NCBI GenBank assembly: GCA_937949585.1
Contig: CALEDW010000173.1
Span: 1-7,578, forward strand
Reading direction: 5' to 3'
DNA: 7,578 nucleotides
From: an uncultured Acidimicrobiia bacterium
Lineage (GTDB): Bacteria; Actinomycetota; Acidimicrobiia; IMCC26256; CALEDW01
The notes beneath the pieces are model-generated. The model searched no databases and was not told the DNA's origin. It saw only the letters and a list, made by a program, of their open reading frames with translations. A program made the position numbers and the translations under genes. This document shows positions 1-6,235 of this stretch, in pieces (positions within the stretch are counted from its first letter, which is position 1; each line of letters begins with the position of its first letter).

Positions 1-811
1 CCGTCGTCGGCGTGCCCGACACCTCACCGGTGGCGCCGTTCAGGCTGAGCCCGGGGGGCAGGGATCCCTTGACGAGCGTGAAGGTGAACGGGGCCACGCC
101 CCAGGAGAACGGCGTCACGTCGTCGTCGAAGGGCACGCCGACCTGCGCCGACCACGTCGGCCGCTCCTTCACGTGGAACGAGTAGGTGACCTCGGTGCTC
201 ACGGCGCCGTCGACGACGTGGGTGCCCGCGTACTCGACGGTCACCTCGTAGTGCCCCGGGGCGTCGAAGGCCCAGTTGGCGTGCTTGTGACCGGGGATCG
301 ACAGGTTCTGGGTGTTCGGGGCGGGGTCGTCGGAGTCGAAGATCAGCGTCGGGTTGCCGAAGGAGTCGGTGGTGTACAACGCGAACTCACCTGGTCCGTC
401 GACGTCCACCAGGCTCCAGGTGATCTTGCCGCCCACCCAGTCGGAGGCGGTGAGCTCCTCGGTGGAGTAGCCGAGGAACGGCAGGGTGGGGTCCTCGGTC
501 TGGGGCAGGATCCACACGGTGCTGCCCGGGGCGCCGAGGAACGAGAACGCCGGGTTCGACGGCACGGTCGCCTTCGCCGAGTTACGGACGAAGATCGTGA
601 CCTCCTCCGGCTCGTACTCGATGTCACGCTCCTCGTCGTGCACGTGGCCCTCGAACTCGCCGGACTCGTAGTGGACGCCGAGGTCGGCGTGGCCCTTGCG
701 CAGCAGCGAGGGGGTCGACGCGCCGGCCGGGGCGAGGCCGAGCGCCAGCAGCGCGGCGGCCGTGATCACGACGAGACCACGGCGCAGACGGCGGAGTGGT
801 GTGAGGGACAT
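1..811 (-). CDS. Exported choice-of-anchor M domain protein with putative Ig domain, 5' part only
   Basis: The reading frame is open from ATG at 811 to the left edge, giving 270 residues; the C-terminus lies outside the window. Residues 1-31 form a signal peptide: an Arg-rich start (LRRLRRG), a hydrophobic stretch (VVITAAALLALGLA) and a likely cut near PAGAS. Residues about 38-215 match the actinobacterial surface-anchored domain (TIGR03769, choice-of-anchor M) through GHADLGVHYESG, the His-containing GHVHDEE and the later HKHANWAF. Residues about 222-270 look like a He_PIG putative Ig domain (SLPPGLSLNGATGEVSGTP). In this family such proteins are surface exposed and often encoded with zinc or manganese ABC transporters, which would lie to the left here. 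The start is supported by AGGAGG at 820-825, 8 bases upstream. A promoter with a possible metal-regulator site lies just upstream. Domain calls are by eye; the metal role is inference. Confidence 0.85.
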   Translation of the reverse strand, partial: MSLTPLRRLRRGLVVITAAALLALGLAPAGASTPSLLRKGHADLGVHYESGEFEGHVHDEERDIEYEPEEVTIFVRNSAKATVPSNPAFSFLGAPGSTVWILPQTEDPTLPFLGYSTEELTASDWVGGKITWSLVDVDGPGEFALYTTDSFGNPTLIFDSDDPAPNTQNLSIPGHKHANWAFDAPGHYEVTVEYAGTHVVDGAVSTEVTYSFHVKERPTWSAQVGVPFDDDVTPFSWGVAPFTFTLVKGSLPPGLSLNGATGEVSGTPTT

Positions 812-819
812 CTCGCGGT

Positions 820-825
820 CCTCCT
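820..825 (-). promoter_or_regulatory. Ribosome binding site of the anchored protein gene
   Basis: On the minus strand this reads AGGAGG, a perfect Shine-Dalgarno core, with 8 bases before the ATG at 811. It fixes the start of the choice-of-anchor M gene. Confidence 0.85.
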
Positions 826-845
826 GGTCGGGGGTGTCGCCCAAG

Positions 846-874
846 TTTATGAGAATGAGTCTTACTTCTGTCAA
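846..874 (-). promoter_or_regulatory. Sigma-70-type promoter for the anchored protein gene
   Basis: Read on the minus strand, a perfect -35 TTGACA (874-869) is followed by a 17-base spacer and a -10 CATAAA (851-846). Transcription would begin near 839, giving a leader of about 28 bases with the Shine-Dalgarno sequence inside it. The stretch is A/T-rich against a GC-rich surround. The spacer holds a Fur/Zur-like site, so this promoter is probably repressible. Confidence 0.7.
850..864. promoter_or_regulatory. Candidate Zur/Fur-family operator
   Basis: On the plus strand the site reads TGAGAATGAGTCTTA, which matches the 7-1-7 Fur-family pattern TGATAATnATTATCA at 10 of 14 fixed positions and the Zur-like TGAAAATGATTTTCA at 11 of 15. 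It overlaps the spacer and the edge of the -10 of the minus-strand promoter, the usual place for a repressor. The protein it would control belongs to a family associated with metal uptake. The half-sites are imperfect, and DtxR-type binding is an alternative. Confidence 0.45.
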
Positions 875-885
875 GCCGGACTTCG

Positions 886-900
886 TGCACGCCGCGTGCA
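886..900. promoter_or_regulatory. Perfect palindrome, possible operator of the plus-strand operon
   Basis: TGCACG and CGTGCA form a perfect 6-base inverted repeat separated by CCG. It ends 8 bases before a -10-like TACCGT (909-914), so it covers the expected -35 region of the plus-strand gene. It differs from the Fur/Zur-like site nearby, which suggests a second regulator. No cognate regulator is visible in the window. Confidence 0.4.
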
Positions 901-908
901 ACTGGGGC

Positions 909-914
909 TACCGT
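909..914 (+). promoter_or_regulatory. Candidate -10 element for the His-rich membrane protein operon
   Basis: GGCTACCGT contains TACCGT, close in form to the -10-like boxes before the LuxR-type gene (TAGCCT) and tRNA-Glu (TACCAT). Transcription would start near 921, leaving a leader of about 43 bases with a Shine-Dalgarno sequence at 954-959. No convincing -35 is seen. This placement argues against a translation start at the GTG at 913, which overlaps the box. Confidence 0.35.
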
Positions 915-963
915 GACCTCGGCCGTGCAGCCGACCGCCGTCCCGTCACCGCGAGGAGACCCC

Positions 964-2622
964 ATGAGCGATGCATCCGCCGTGCACCCCACCGACGGTT
1001 CCGGCCGCACCTCGAGTCTCGGACCGGTGGCCGCCGGGGCATCCGCCGCCGCCGCCGTCGTTCACTTCGCCATGGTCCCGGTCCACTCCGAGCAGCTCGT
1101 CGACGCGCTCGGGTTCGCCGCGGCCGGCTGGTTCCAGGCCGCGCTGGCGGTGCTGCTGCTCGTCCGCCCCGACAGCCGGCCGGTGCTGGTGGCCGCCGCA
1201 GCCGGCAACGCCGTGCTCATCGGGCTGTGGGCCTGGAGCCGCACCGCCGGGCTCCCCGTGGGGGCCCACGCAGGGATCGCCGAGCCGGTGGAGGCGGTCG
1301 ATCTCACCGCCGTGCTGGCCCAGGCCGTCGTCATCACGTCGGCGCTGGTGATGCTGTCGGCCCCGTCGCTGCGGGTCCCGGCGCTCCTCCCCGCGGTGGC
1401 CGGGCTGGCGGCGCTGGCGGTGGCCTCGGTCGTGATCGTCTCCCCGTCGTCGGCCACCCACGGGCACGGCGGCGGCTCGTCCTCGGCGCTGGGCGTGGTG
1501 CCCGCCGGCACCGGCGGCGGGCACTCCCACGGCGGCGGGAACGGCGACGCCGCGGCGCACGCCGCGGAGATGGCCCTGATCGAGCGGCAGCGCTGCGACT
1601 GGGCGTTCAACCCGCAGGCGTACTGGCAGGAGACCCGGATCCTGGGGATCGACACCGTCGCCGGCGGGGTCATGACCGCCGCTCACCACGCCGCCGGTAC
1701 CGGGCTCGTCGAGCAGGTCCTGCCGAGCCGCCTGCGGGGTCGCGGCTCGGAACGGCTCGACAAGCTCGTCGCGCTCACCAGCCAGGCCTACAGCGAGGTG
1801 CAGGCCGGACGGCTCGTGTCCGAGCTCGCCGAGGCCACCGACGCCGAGTACGCGGCGTGGTTGGAGTGGATCCGCCGAACCGGTGCCGCCGGGCACGATC
1901 ACGCCGGCAGCACCCCTTCGGCCCTCGCCCCCGACGACAACGCCGGTCACGGCGGTCACGTCGGTCCTCACCCCTGGAAAGCGCTCATCGACCCCGAGGA
2001 CTGCAAGGCCCTGGCCGCAGAGATCGAGGTCGCCCGCGAGACGGCCCTGCGCTACCCGACCGCAGCCGATGCCACCAAGGCGGGCTGGATCCGGGTGACG
2101 CCCTACGTGCCGGGCATCGCCGCGCACTACATGAACTTCGGTCTCGTCGACGGTCGCTTCGAGGTCGACAAGCCCGAGATGATCCTCTACGACGGCAACG
2201 GGCCGGACGCCCGGGTGGTGGGGCTGTCGTACTACGTGGTGCTCGACGGCAACGCCGAGCCCACCCAGGGGTTCACCGGCGACAACGACCACTACCACCG
2301 TCACATCGGTCTGTGCGTGGGCCCGGGTGGGGTGATCGGGGACAGCACCACCACCCCCGAGGAGTGCGCAGCCCGGGGCGGACGCAAGCAGAGCGGCGCG
2401 AACGGCTGGATGAGCCACGCCTGGGTGGTACCCGGCTGCGAGAGCCCCTGGGGCCTGTTCTCGGGTGCCAACCCCATCCTCGACACCGAGCTCGCCCGTC
2501 GGTCGGGCACGAACGAAGGAGGGTGTGCGGCCTCGAAGGCCCGCGCCCGCTACGACCTCAGCCCGGGCCGGCCGCCCCTGGCCGGGAGCGGCTCCACCGT
2601 CGGTGTCGCCGCGCGCCGCTGA
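964..2622 (+). CDS. His-rich five-helix membrane protein with large C-terminal domain, function unknown
   Basis: A 552-residue protein. The ATG at 964 is chosen because AGGAGA lies at 954-959; an in-frame GTG at 913 overlaps a probable -10 box. Five hydrophobic segments are visible at about residues 20-39, 46-67, 73-91, 114-133 and 139-160. Conserved-looking polar positions sit near the helix ends (His34, His41, Glu43, then SRTAGLPVG and a Glu/Asp pair). Next comes a His/Gly-rich linker (HGHGGG near 166, HSHGGG near 187) and a domain from about residue 205 to the end with six Cys, a second His cluster (GHDH near 310, GHGGHVGPHP near 330) and DNDHYHRH near 440. Five helices would place the C-terminal domain outside if the N-terminus is inside. 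Metal binding (zinc or copper) is inferred from His content and from the cupredoxin-like neighbour downstream; I do not recognise a named family. Confidence 0.85.
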   Translation: MSDASAVHPTDGSGRTSSLGPVAAGASAAAAVVHFAMVPVHSEQLVDALGFAAAGWFQAALAVLLLVRPDSRPVLVAAAAGNAVLIGLWAWSRTAGLPVGAHAGIAEPVEAVDLTAVLAQAVVITSALVMLSAPSLRVPALLPAVAGLAALAVASVVIVSPSSATHGHGGGSSSALGVVPAGTGGGHSHGGGNGDAAAHAAEMALIERQRCDWAFNPQAYWQETRILGIDTVAGGVMTAAHHAAGTGLVEQVLPSRLRGRGSERLDKLVALTSQAYSEVQAGRLVSELAEATDAEYAAWLEWIRRTGAAGHDHAGSTPSALAPDDNAGHGGHVGPHPWKALIDPEDCKALAAEIEVARETALRYPTAADATKAGWIRVTPYVPGIAAHYMNFGLVDGRFEVDKPEMILYDGNGPDARVVGLSYYVVLDGNAEPTQGFTGDNDHYHRHIGLCVGPGGVIGDSTTTPEECAARGGRKQSGANGWMSHAWVVPGCESPWGLFSGANPILDTELARRSGTNEGGCAASKARARYDLSPGRPPLAGSGSTVGVAARR

Positions 2623-2631
2623 GCCGACCCG

Positions 2632-3120
2632 ATGGGCCGGCCCGTGACCGTCTCCCTGCCCCCCGCGGCCGGGGAGACCCCGAGGGTCGGCGCCGGAGCC
2701 GAGCGCACCGGGGACCGGTCGGGTCCCGAGCGCCTGCCGGCGTGGGTGGCGGCCGTGGTCCTGGCCGGGCTCGTCGCGACGATCACCGCGGTGGCCGTGT
2801 GGGGGTCGCGCACCGGCGGCGCCCGGTTCACCATCCGGGTACCCGAGGGAACGGCGGCGGCCGTGCAACGCGGTGAGGATCCCGGCCTCGTCGACGAGGT
2901 GCTCGTGCTGCGGGTCGGTGACCGGGTCGCCCTGGTGAACGACGACACGGTGCTGCACCAACTCGGTCCGCTCGCCGCCGGGCCGGGGGAGCGGACCCGG
3001 ATGACCTTCGAGGATCAGGTCCGCATCGACGGGTCCACGACGCTGCGGCCCTCCGGGACGGTGACGATCGTGGTGCGACCCCGTAACGCCCCCGACCCGA
3101 CCACCACCACTCGCCGTTGA
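2632..3120 (+). CDS. Membrane-anchored cupredoxin-like protein without copper ligands
   Basis: A 162-residue protein starting 9 bases after the preceding stop with no clear Shine-Dalgarno sequence, so it is probably translated by coupling with the upstream gene. An in-frame GTG at 2644 is an alternative start. Residues 1-36 are a Pro/Gly/Arg-rich cytoplasmic tail, 37-58 a single membrane helix (AWVAAVVLAGLVATITAVAVW), and about 65-150 a beta-rich outer domain. The run LVLRVGDRVALVNDDTVLHQLG resembles the first copper-ligand strand of plastocyanin-like cupredoxins, with His109 at the ligand position. The protein has no Cys and no other His, so the Cys-His-Met part of a type 1 copper site is missing. 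It probably has the fold but not the blue-copper chemistry, and may be a structural or assembly partner of the His-rich protein. The fold call is by motif only. Confidence 0.75.
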   Translation: MGRPVTVSLPPAAGETPRVGAGAERTGDRSGPERLPAWVAAVVLAGLVATITAVAVWGSRTGGARFTIRVPEGTAAAVQRGEDPGLVDEVLVLRVGDRVALVNDDTVLHQLGPLAAGPGERTRMTFEDQVRIDGSTTLRPSGTVTIVVRPRNAPDPTTTTRR

Positions 3121-3143
3121 CCCCGGGGCCGGCGTTCCCGGGG
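3121..3143. terminator. Hairpin between convergent genes, possible bidirectional terminator
   Basis: CCCCGGG (3121-3127) and CCCGGGG (3137-3143) form a 7-base all-GC stem with a 9-base loop. It sits in the 29-base gap between the plus-strand cupredoxin-like gene and the minus-strand broken gene. No T tract follows on either strand, so it would be a non-canonical terminator, as is common in high-GC actinobacteria. Confidence 0.45.
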
Positions 3144-3149
3144 CGGCGG

Positions 3150-3870
3150 TCAGTCCCCGGCCGTCTGGGTGTCGTCGCGTGCTGCGGGGTCGTCGGAGAA
3201 CATGCCCTTGATCTCCGCGATCACTCGGCGCCAGGTCTCTACCGTGTCGTACTCGGCCTCGCAGTACTCACCGGCGTCCGGGCGATCGATCACGTTGCCG
3301 TCGTCGTCGATGACGATGATCTCGCACCACCGCCGGGCCGCAAGGAGCGCCGATCGCCGGTCGTGGAACCGCCCGACCGTGATCAGGTCGAACTCGTCAC
3401 CCCCGCAGGTGACGAAGCACAGCCCGTCGGGAAGCCGTCGCACCTCCTCGTAAATGCGCGTGGACATGGGACCCAGGCCGCTCGCGAACCACACGCTGCC
3501 ATCCGCCAGCAACTCGGAACCTCGTCCGGCGCCTCGAGGGGATCCGGCACGAAGCCCACGCCGCCACCGACGCGTAGCTCGCTGCGGTAGTAGGTGACGT
3601 CGTCGATGACGACGCTCTCGGCCGTGGTCTCGACGAGCGCGTCAGCAGCTCGGCCTGGTCGGGATGGCCGTTGATCGAGACGACGTCGCCTGCGGCCTCG
3701 TCGAGCAGCCGCCGGAGCGCGTCGGACAGGTCCGCCACGGCGTGTGCCTCGACGGGACGCTCGTCACCGCTCGGGGTCTGCTCGACGCGTCCGATCCTGT
3801 ACGCCCCGTTGCGCCCAACGAGGTGCCACTCCTGCGCCGAGGCGCCACCCCAGGTGATGCTGCACACCAC
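3150..3870 (-). pseudogene. Unrecognised cytoplasmic protein gene interrupted by two single-base frameshifts
   Basis: Coding sequence runs from GTG at 3870 (or the next GTG at 3867) to the stop at 3150-3152, but in three frames. The first part ends near GHPDQAELLT; coding resumes one frame over as LVETTAESVVIDDVTYYRSE and on to DPLEAPDEVP, then shifts again into LLADGSVWFASGLG and on to the end. Restoring one base near 3640 and one near 3515 gives a continuous protein of about 240 residues. At each place a GG reduced to G explains the break (ACG-GCG and CCG-GAG). The rebuilt protein has no signal peptide or membrane helix and is rich in Asp and Glu near its C-terminus. I do not recognise the family. 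The last 120 codons are open from a TTG at 3512, a poor separate start. A weak -10 (TATCCT, 3952-3947) lies upstream. Recent pseudogene or sequencing error are both possible. Confidence 0.7.
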
Positions 3871-4054
3871 GCCCCTGGAGCGTCCTCACCGCGAGGGTCG
3901 GTTGGTTGTCCCCACTGCGCCCCTCCCGTCCGACGCTGCACCCCGGAGGATACGCAGGGCCTGGGGCATCGGGGGCAATAGCCTGAGGGACACGAACGGC
4001 TCCACCGCCGCCGGGTGACCACACGGTGCACGACGCGTCCCCGAAGCCCCGCGA

Positions 4055-4070
4055 CGGTGCAGGCGCACCG
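4055..4070. other. Small perfect hairpin before tRNA-Lys
   Basis: CGGTGC and GCACCG form a 6-base stem with the loop AGGC, ending 12 bases before the tRNA. It lies in the 212-base gene-free stretch 3871-4082, where the only other features I see are a TAGCCT box at 3979-3984 on the plus strand and a weak TATCCT on the minus strand. It may be a leader structure in the tRNA precursor or chance. Confidence 0.3.
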
Positions 4071-4082
4071 AGGTGGGGCCCC

Positions 4083-4158
4083 GGGCCGCTGGCGCAACTG
4101 GCAGCGCAACGGACTTTTAATCCGCAGGTTCCGGGTTCGAGTCCCGGGCGGCCCACCA
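4083..4158 (+). tRNA. tRNA-Lys (anticodon TTT)
   Basis: A complete cloverleaf. The acceptor stem GGGCCGC (4083-4089) pairs with GCGGCCC (4148-4154), followed by discriminator A and an encoded CCA (4156-4158). The D stem is GCGC/GCGC around AACTGGCA. The anticodon loop CTTTTAA carries TTT at 4116-4118 on a stem with four sure pairs (CGGA/TCCG) and an A-C mismatch at its outer end. The T arm is CCGGG-TTCGAGT-CCCGG. It reads AAA and AAG lysine codons. It is the only tRNA of the four here with CCA in the DNA. Confidence 0.97.
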
Positions 4159-4199
4159 GCGCCCGCCCATCGTCCCGACGACCTGGTCGCCGGGTCCGG

Positions 4200-6074
4200 C
4201 TACGGCCGCTTGATCCCCAGGCTGTGGGTGCGTCCGGCGGCGACGTCGACCCAGGTGGTGGCGGTGCCGACCCGCACCGGGGTGAGCTTGCGGGTCACGG
4301 TGCCGTCGCCGAGCTGGCCGTAGGCGTTGCCGCCCCAGCACCACAGCGAGCCGGCACCCCGGACCGCACAGGTGTGGACCCCGCCGCCTGCGACCCCGGT
4401 CCAGGTCGTCGCCGTGGTCACCGCCACCGGGGTGCGCCGGTTCCTCGTGGCACCGTCGCCGAGCTGTCCGGAGCCGTTGGCCCCCCAGCACCACAGCGTG
4501 CCCGGGCGGCGGATCCCGCAGGTGTGGTTCCGCCCCGGGCTCACCTGTGCCCAGTCGACGACGAGCGGTCCGGCCAGCACCGGGTTCGAGCGGCTGCGGG
4601 TGCTGCCGTCGCCGAGCTGTCCGGAGCCGTTCGCCCCCCAGCACCACAGCGTGCCGGGACGGCGGATCCCGCAGGAGTGGTTGCGGCCGGCGGCGACCTG
4701 CGACCAGTCGAGCAGCGTGCCGATCCGGGTGGGGGTGAGGCGGGTGGTGTTGGTGCCGTCACCCAGCTGGCCCCAGTCGTTGGCCCCCCAGCAGAACAGC
4801 GCCCCGGTGCGCCGCAGCGCGCACGTGTGACCCCGCCCGGCGGCGACCTGCGCCCAGTCGGTCGCGCCGCCCACCTGCACCGGCGTGAGGCGGGCCGTCG
4901 TGGTCCCGTCGCCGAGCTGTCCGACCTCGTTCGCCCCCCAGCACCACAGCGTGCCGGGGCTGCGCACCGCGCAGGTGTGCGCCACCCCGGTGCTGACCTG
5001 CGTCCAGGTGTTGCCGGTCCCGATGCGGGTGGGGACGGCCCGCGACGTCGTCGTCCCGTCGCCGAGCTGCCCCGCGTCGTTCGCCCCCCAGCAGAACAAC
5101 CGGCCCGGGTTGCGCAGCCCGCAGGAGTGGAAGTCACCGGCGGCGACCTGCACCCAGTCGGCGTCGGCGCCGGCCCGCACCGGCACCAGCCGCTGGGTGG
5201 TGGTCCCGTCACCGAGGCGGCCCGACCCGTTGTTGCCCCAGGCGTGCAGGCCGCGGTCGTCGTCGAGGATGGCGAGCGTCCCGTTCGCCCGGGCGATCGA
5301 CACCCCGGCGCTGGGCTGCGAGATCGTCACCCGCACCACCTCCGTGCCCTCCGGGGTGACGTCGGGGAGGATCCGCACCGGCACCCCGATCGTCAGGGTG
5401 CCGGCGGCGATCGTCGCCGTTCCCGACGCCGGTGCCGTGTAGTCGACGGCCGGCGTCGCCGACACACCGGTCACCTCGTAGCGGACCGTCACCCGTGCGG
5501 CACTGGGGGCGCTGAGCGAGATCGGCACCCGGACCTCACGTGGCGTGCCGGTGTCGCCCTCGGACACGGTGACGTTGCCGACCCCGATCCGCAGTCCGAC
5601 GCTCGGGTCGTCGTCGAGGATGCGGGCCACGCCCGTGGCCCGGGCGATCGCCACCCCGGCGCTCACCCCGGTGAGGGTGATGGCAACCGTCTCGTTGCCC
5701 TCCACCACAGTGTCGCCCACTACCCGAACGGCCAGGCGCCCGACGAGCGCCCCGGCCGGGATGGTGAGCGTTCCCGGCGAGGCGAGCTGGAAGTCAACCC
5801 CTGCGCTCGCCGTCCCGCCGGTCACCGCGTAGGCAACGGTGACGTCCCCGGGCACCGGGTCCGACAGCACGACCGGTACGTTCAGGGTCCGGGTACCGGA
5901 GTGCCCCTCGACGATTGCGGCGTCCCCGATCGAGACCGTGACCGGGTTGGCGGCCGCGGCGGGGCCACCGCTCATCCCCGTCCAGCCCACCACGGCGAGC
6001 GCCACGATCCCCCATGCCCCGCGGCGCCCACCCGATCCCGATCGCGCGTTCCGTCGCCTGTGCACGGTCTGCAC
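4200..6074 (-). CDS. Secreted Calx-beta and RCC1-repeat beta-propeller protein
   Basis: A 624-residue protein starting at GTG 6074, with AGGAGG at 6084-6079 leaving 4 bases; a GTG at 6065 is an alternative. Residues 1-42 are a signal peptide with a twin-Arg-rich start and a cut near AAA-NP. Residues about 44-154 and 157-271 are two Calx-beta domains, each ending in LDDD and carrying the typical GTA..GVDF or AVDY strand and an acidic VVEGNETV or TPEGTEVV run. Residues about 273-624 are seven RCC1-type repeats of about 50 residues (consensus CWGANxxGQLGDGTTTxRLTPVxVG then HTCAVR), enough for one closed seven-bladed propeller. Six pairs of Cys link HxC to the next CWG. There is no LPxTG or C-terminal membrane helix, so release or loose surface binding is likely. 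Calx-beta domains often bind calcium and RCC1 propellers bind proteins; the ligand here is unknown. It converges on tRNA-Lys. Confidence 0.9.
   Translation of the reverse strand: MQTVHRRRNARSGSGGRRGAWGIVALAVVGWTGMSGGPAAAANPVTVSIGDAAIVEGHSGTRTLNVPVVLSDPVPGDVTVAYAVTGGTASAGVDFQLASPGTLTIPAGALVGRLAVRVVGDTVVEGNETVAITLTGVSAGVAIARATGVARILDDDPSVGLRIGVGNVTVSEGDTGTPREVRVPISLSAPSAARVTVRYEVTGVSATPAVDYTAPASGTATIAAGTLTIGVPVRILPDVTPEGTEVVRVTISQPSAGVSIARANGTLAILDDDRGLHAWGNNGSGRLGDGTTTQRLVPVRAGADADWVQVAAGDFHSCGLRNPGRLFCWGANDAGQLGDGTTTSRAVPTRIGTGNTWTQVSTGVAHTCAVRSPGTLWCWGANEVGQLGDGTTTARLTPVQVGGATDWAQVAAGRGHTCALRRTGALFCWGANDWGQLGDGTNTTRLTPTRIGTLLDWSQVAAGRNHSCGIRRPGTLWCWGANGSGQLGDGSTRSRSNPVLAGPLVVDWAQVSPGRNHTCGIRRPGTLWCWGANGSGQLGDGATRNRRTPVAVTTATTWTGVAGGGVHTCAVRGAGSLWCWGGNAYGQLGDGTVTRKLTPVRVGTATTWVDVAAGRTHSLGIKRP
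4203..5258 (-). repeat. Seven RCC1-coding repeats of about 150 bp
   Basis: The DNA coding for the propeller is a tandem array with a period near 150 bases (49-51 codons). It shows on the plus strand as a recurring GTCGCCGAGCTG core, with variants, at about 4305, 4455, 4608, 4755, 4908 and 5058, and a more diverged copy near 5208. Units starting at 4455 and 4608 share about 73 of 78 bases, which points to a recent duplication or gene conversion. The array is prone to recombination and to misassembly with short reads. Confidence 0.85.
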
Positions 6075-6078
6075 CCCT

Positions 6079-6084
6079 CCTCCT
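6079..6084 (-). promoter_or_regulatory. Ribosome binding site of the RCC1 protein gene
   Basis: AGGAGG on the minus strand, followed by AGGG and then GTG at 6074. The short 4-base gap leaves open that GTG at 6065, with a 13-base gap, is also used, but 6074 is nearer the normal range. Confidence 0.65.
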
Positions 6085-6106
6085 GAATATCGCTCTGAAT
6101 ATCGCT
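6083..6106. repeat. Perfect 12-bp tandem duplication before the RCC1 gene
   Basis: CTGAATATCGCT occurs twice in a row without a mismatch (6083-6094 and 6095-6106). It is A/T-rich against its surround and lies in the leader of the minus-strand gene, with its proximal edge overlapping the Shine-Dalgarno sequence. It may be a paired binding site for a regulator, a leader element or a replication slip. Confidence 0.8.
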
Positions 6107-6144
6107 TCCCGCGCCTGGAGCCCCACGAAGCGTGCCCGGGCGGG

Positions 6145-6150
6145 AGCGTA
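6145..6150 (-). promoter_or_regulatory. Candidate -10 element of the RCC1 protein gene
   Basis: The minus strand reads GGGCTACGCT, with TACGCT at 6150-6145, the same form as other -10 boxes in this window. It implies a start near 6138 and a leader of about 64 bases containing the 12-bp tandem repeat. No good -35 is seen. Confidence 0.35.
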
Positions 6151-6221
6151 GCCCGCGCTCGGGACCGGACCGACCGCGATCCGCGGCGCCACGGCGTCGC
6201 CGGGTGCCCGCCCGTCGTCGG

Positions 6222-6227
6222 TAGCCT
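6222..6227 (+). promoter_or_regulatory. -10 element giving a probably leaderless LuxR-type mRNA
   Basis: GGTAGCCTGAG contains TAGCCT, and the GTG start lies 8 bases after it, where transcription itself should begin. No Shine-Dalgarno sequence is present. Leaderless mRNAs of this layout are common in actinobacteria. Confidence 0.5.
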
Positions 6228-6235
6228 GAGTCGCC

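Noticed and set aside
913..963. GTG at 913 as the start of the His-rich membrane protein
   Set aside because: It has no ribosome binding site and overlaps a probable -10 box, whereas ATG 964 has AGGAGA upstream.
696..2876. A 726-codon open frame on the plus strand
   Set aside because: It is an out-of-frame reading of the His-rich membrane protein gene, extremely rich in Arg, Pro and Gly with no recognisable domain.
946..2961. A 671-codon open frame on the minus strand
   Set aside because: It lies antisense to the two plus-strand genes, which have clear membrane helices and a ribosome binding site; its long length follows from high GC.
4083..4156. Short proteins such as GLEPGTCGLKV or RNWQRNGLLIRRF
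   Set aside because: These are translations of the tRNA-Lys gene, a well-known false annotation.
4159..4199. CGACCAGGTCG as a terminator of the RCC1 gene
   Set aside because: The inverted repeat leaves only a one-base loop and has no T tract, so a stable hairpin is unlikely.
4203..5258. Regular repeats as a CRISPR array
   Set aside because: The period is about 150 bases with diverged units that code for RCC1 propeller blades; there are no short identical repeats with unique spacers.
4026..6086. A 686-codon open frame on the plus strand that includes tRNA-Lys
   Set aside because: It runs through a tRNA and is the mirror image of the RCC1 and Calx-beta gene, whose domains are unmistakable.
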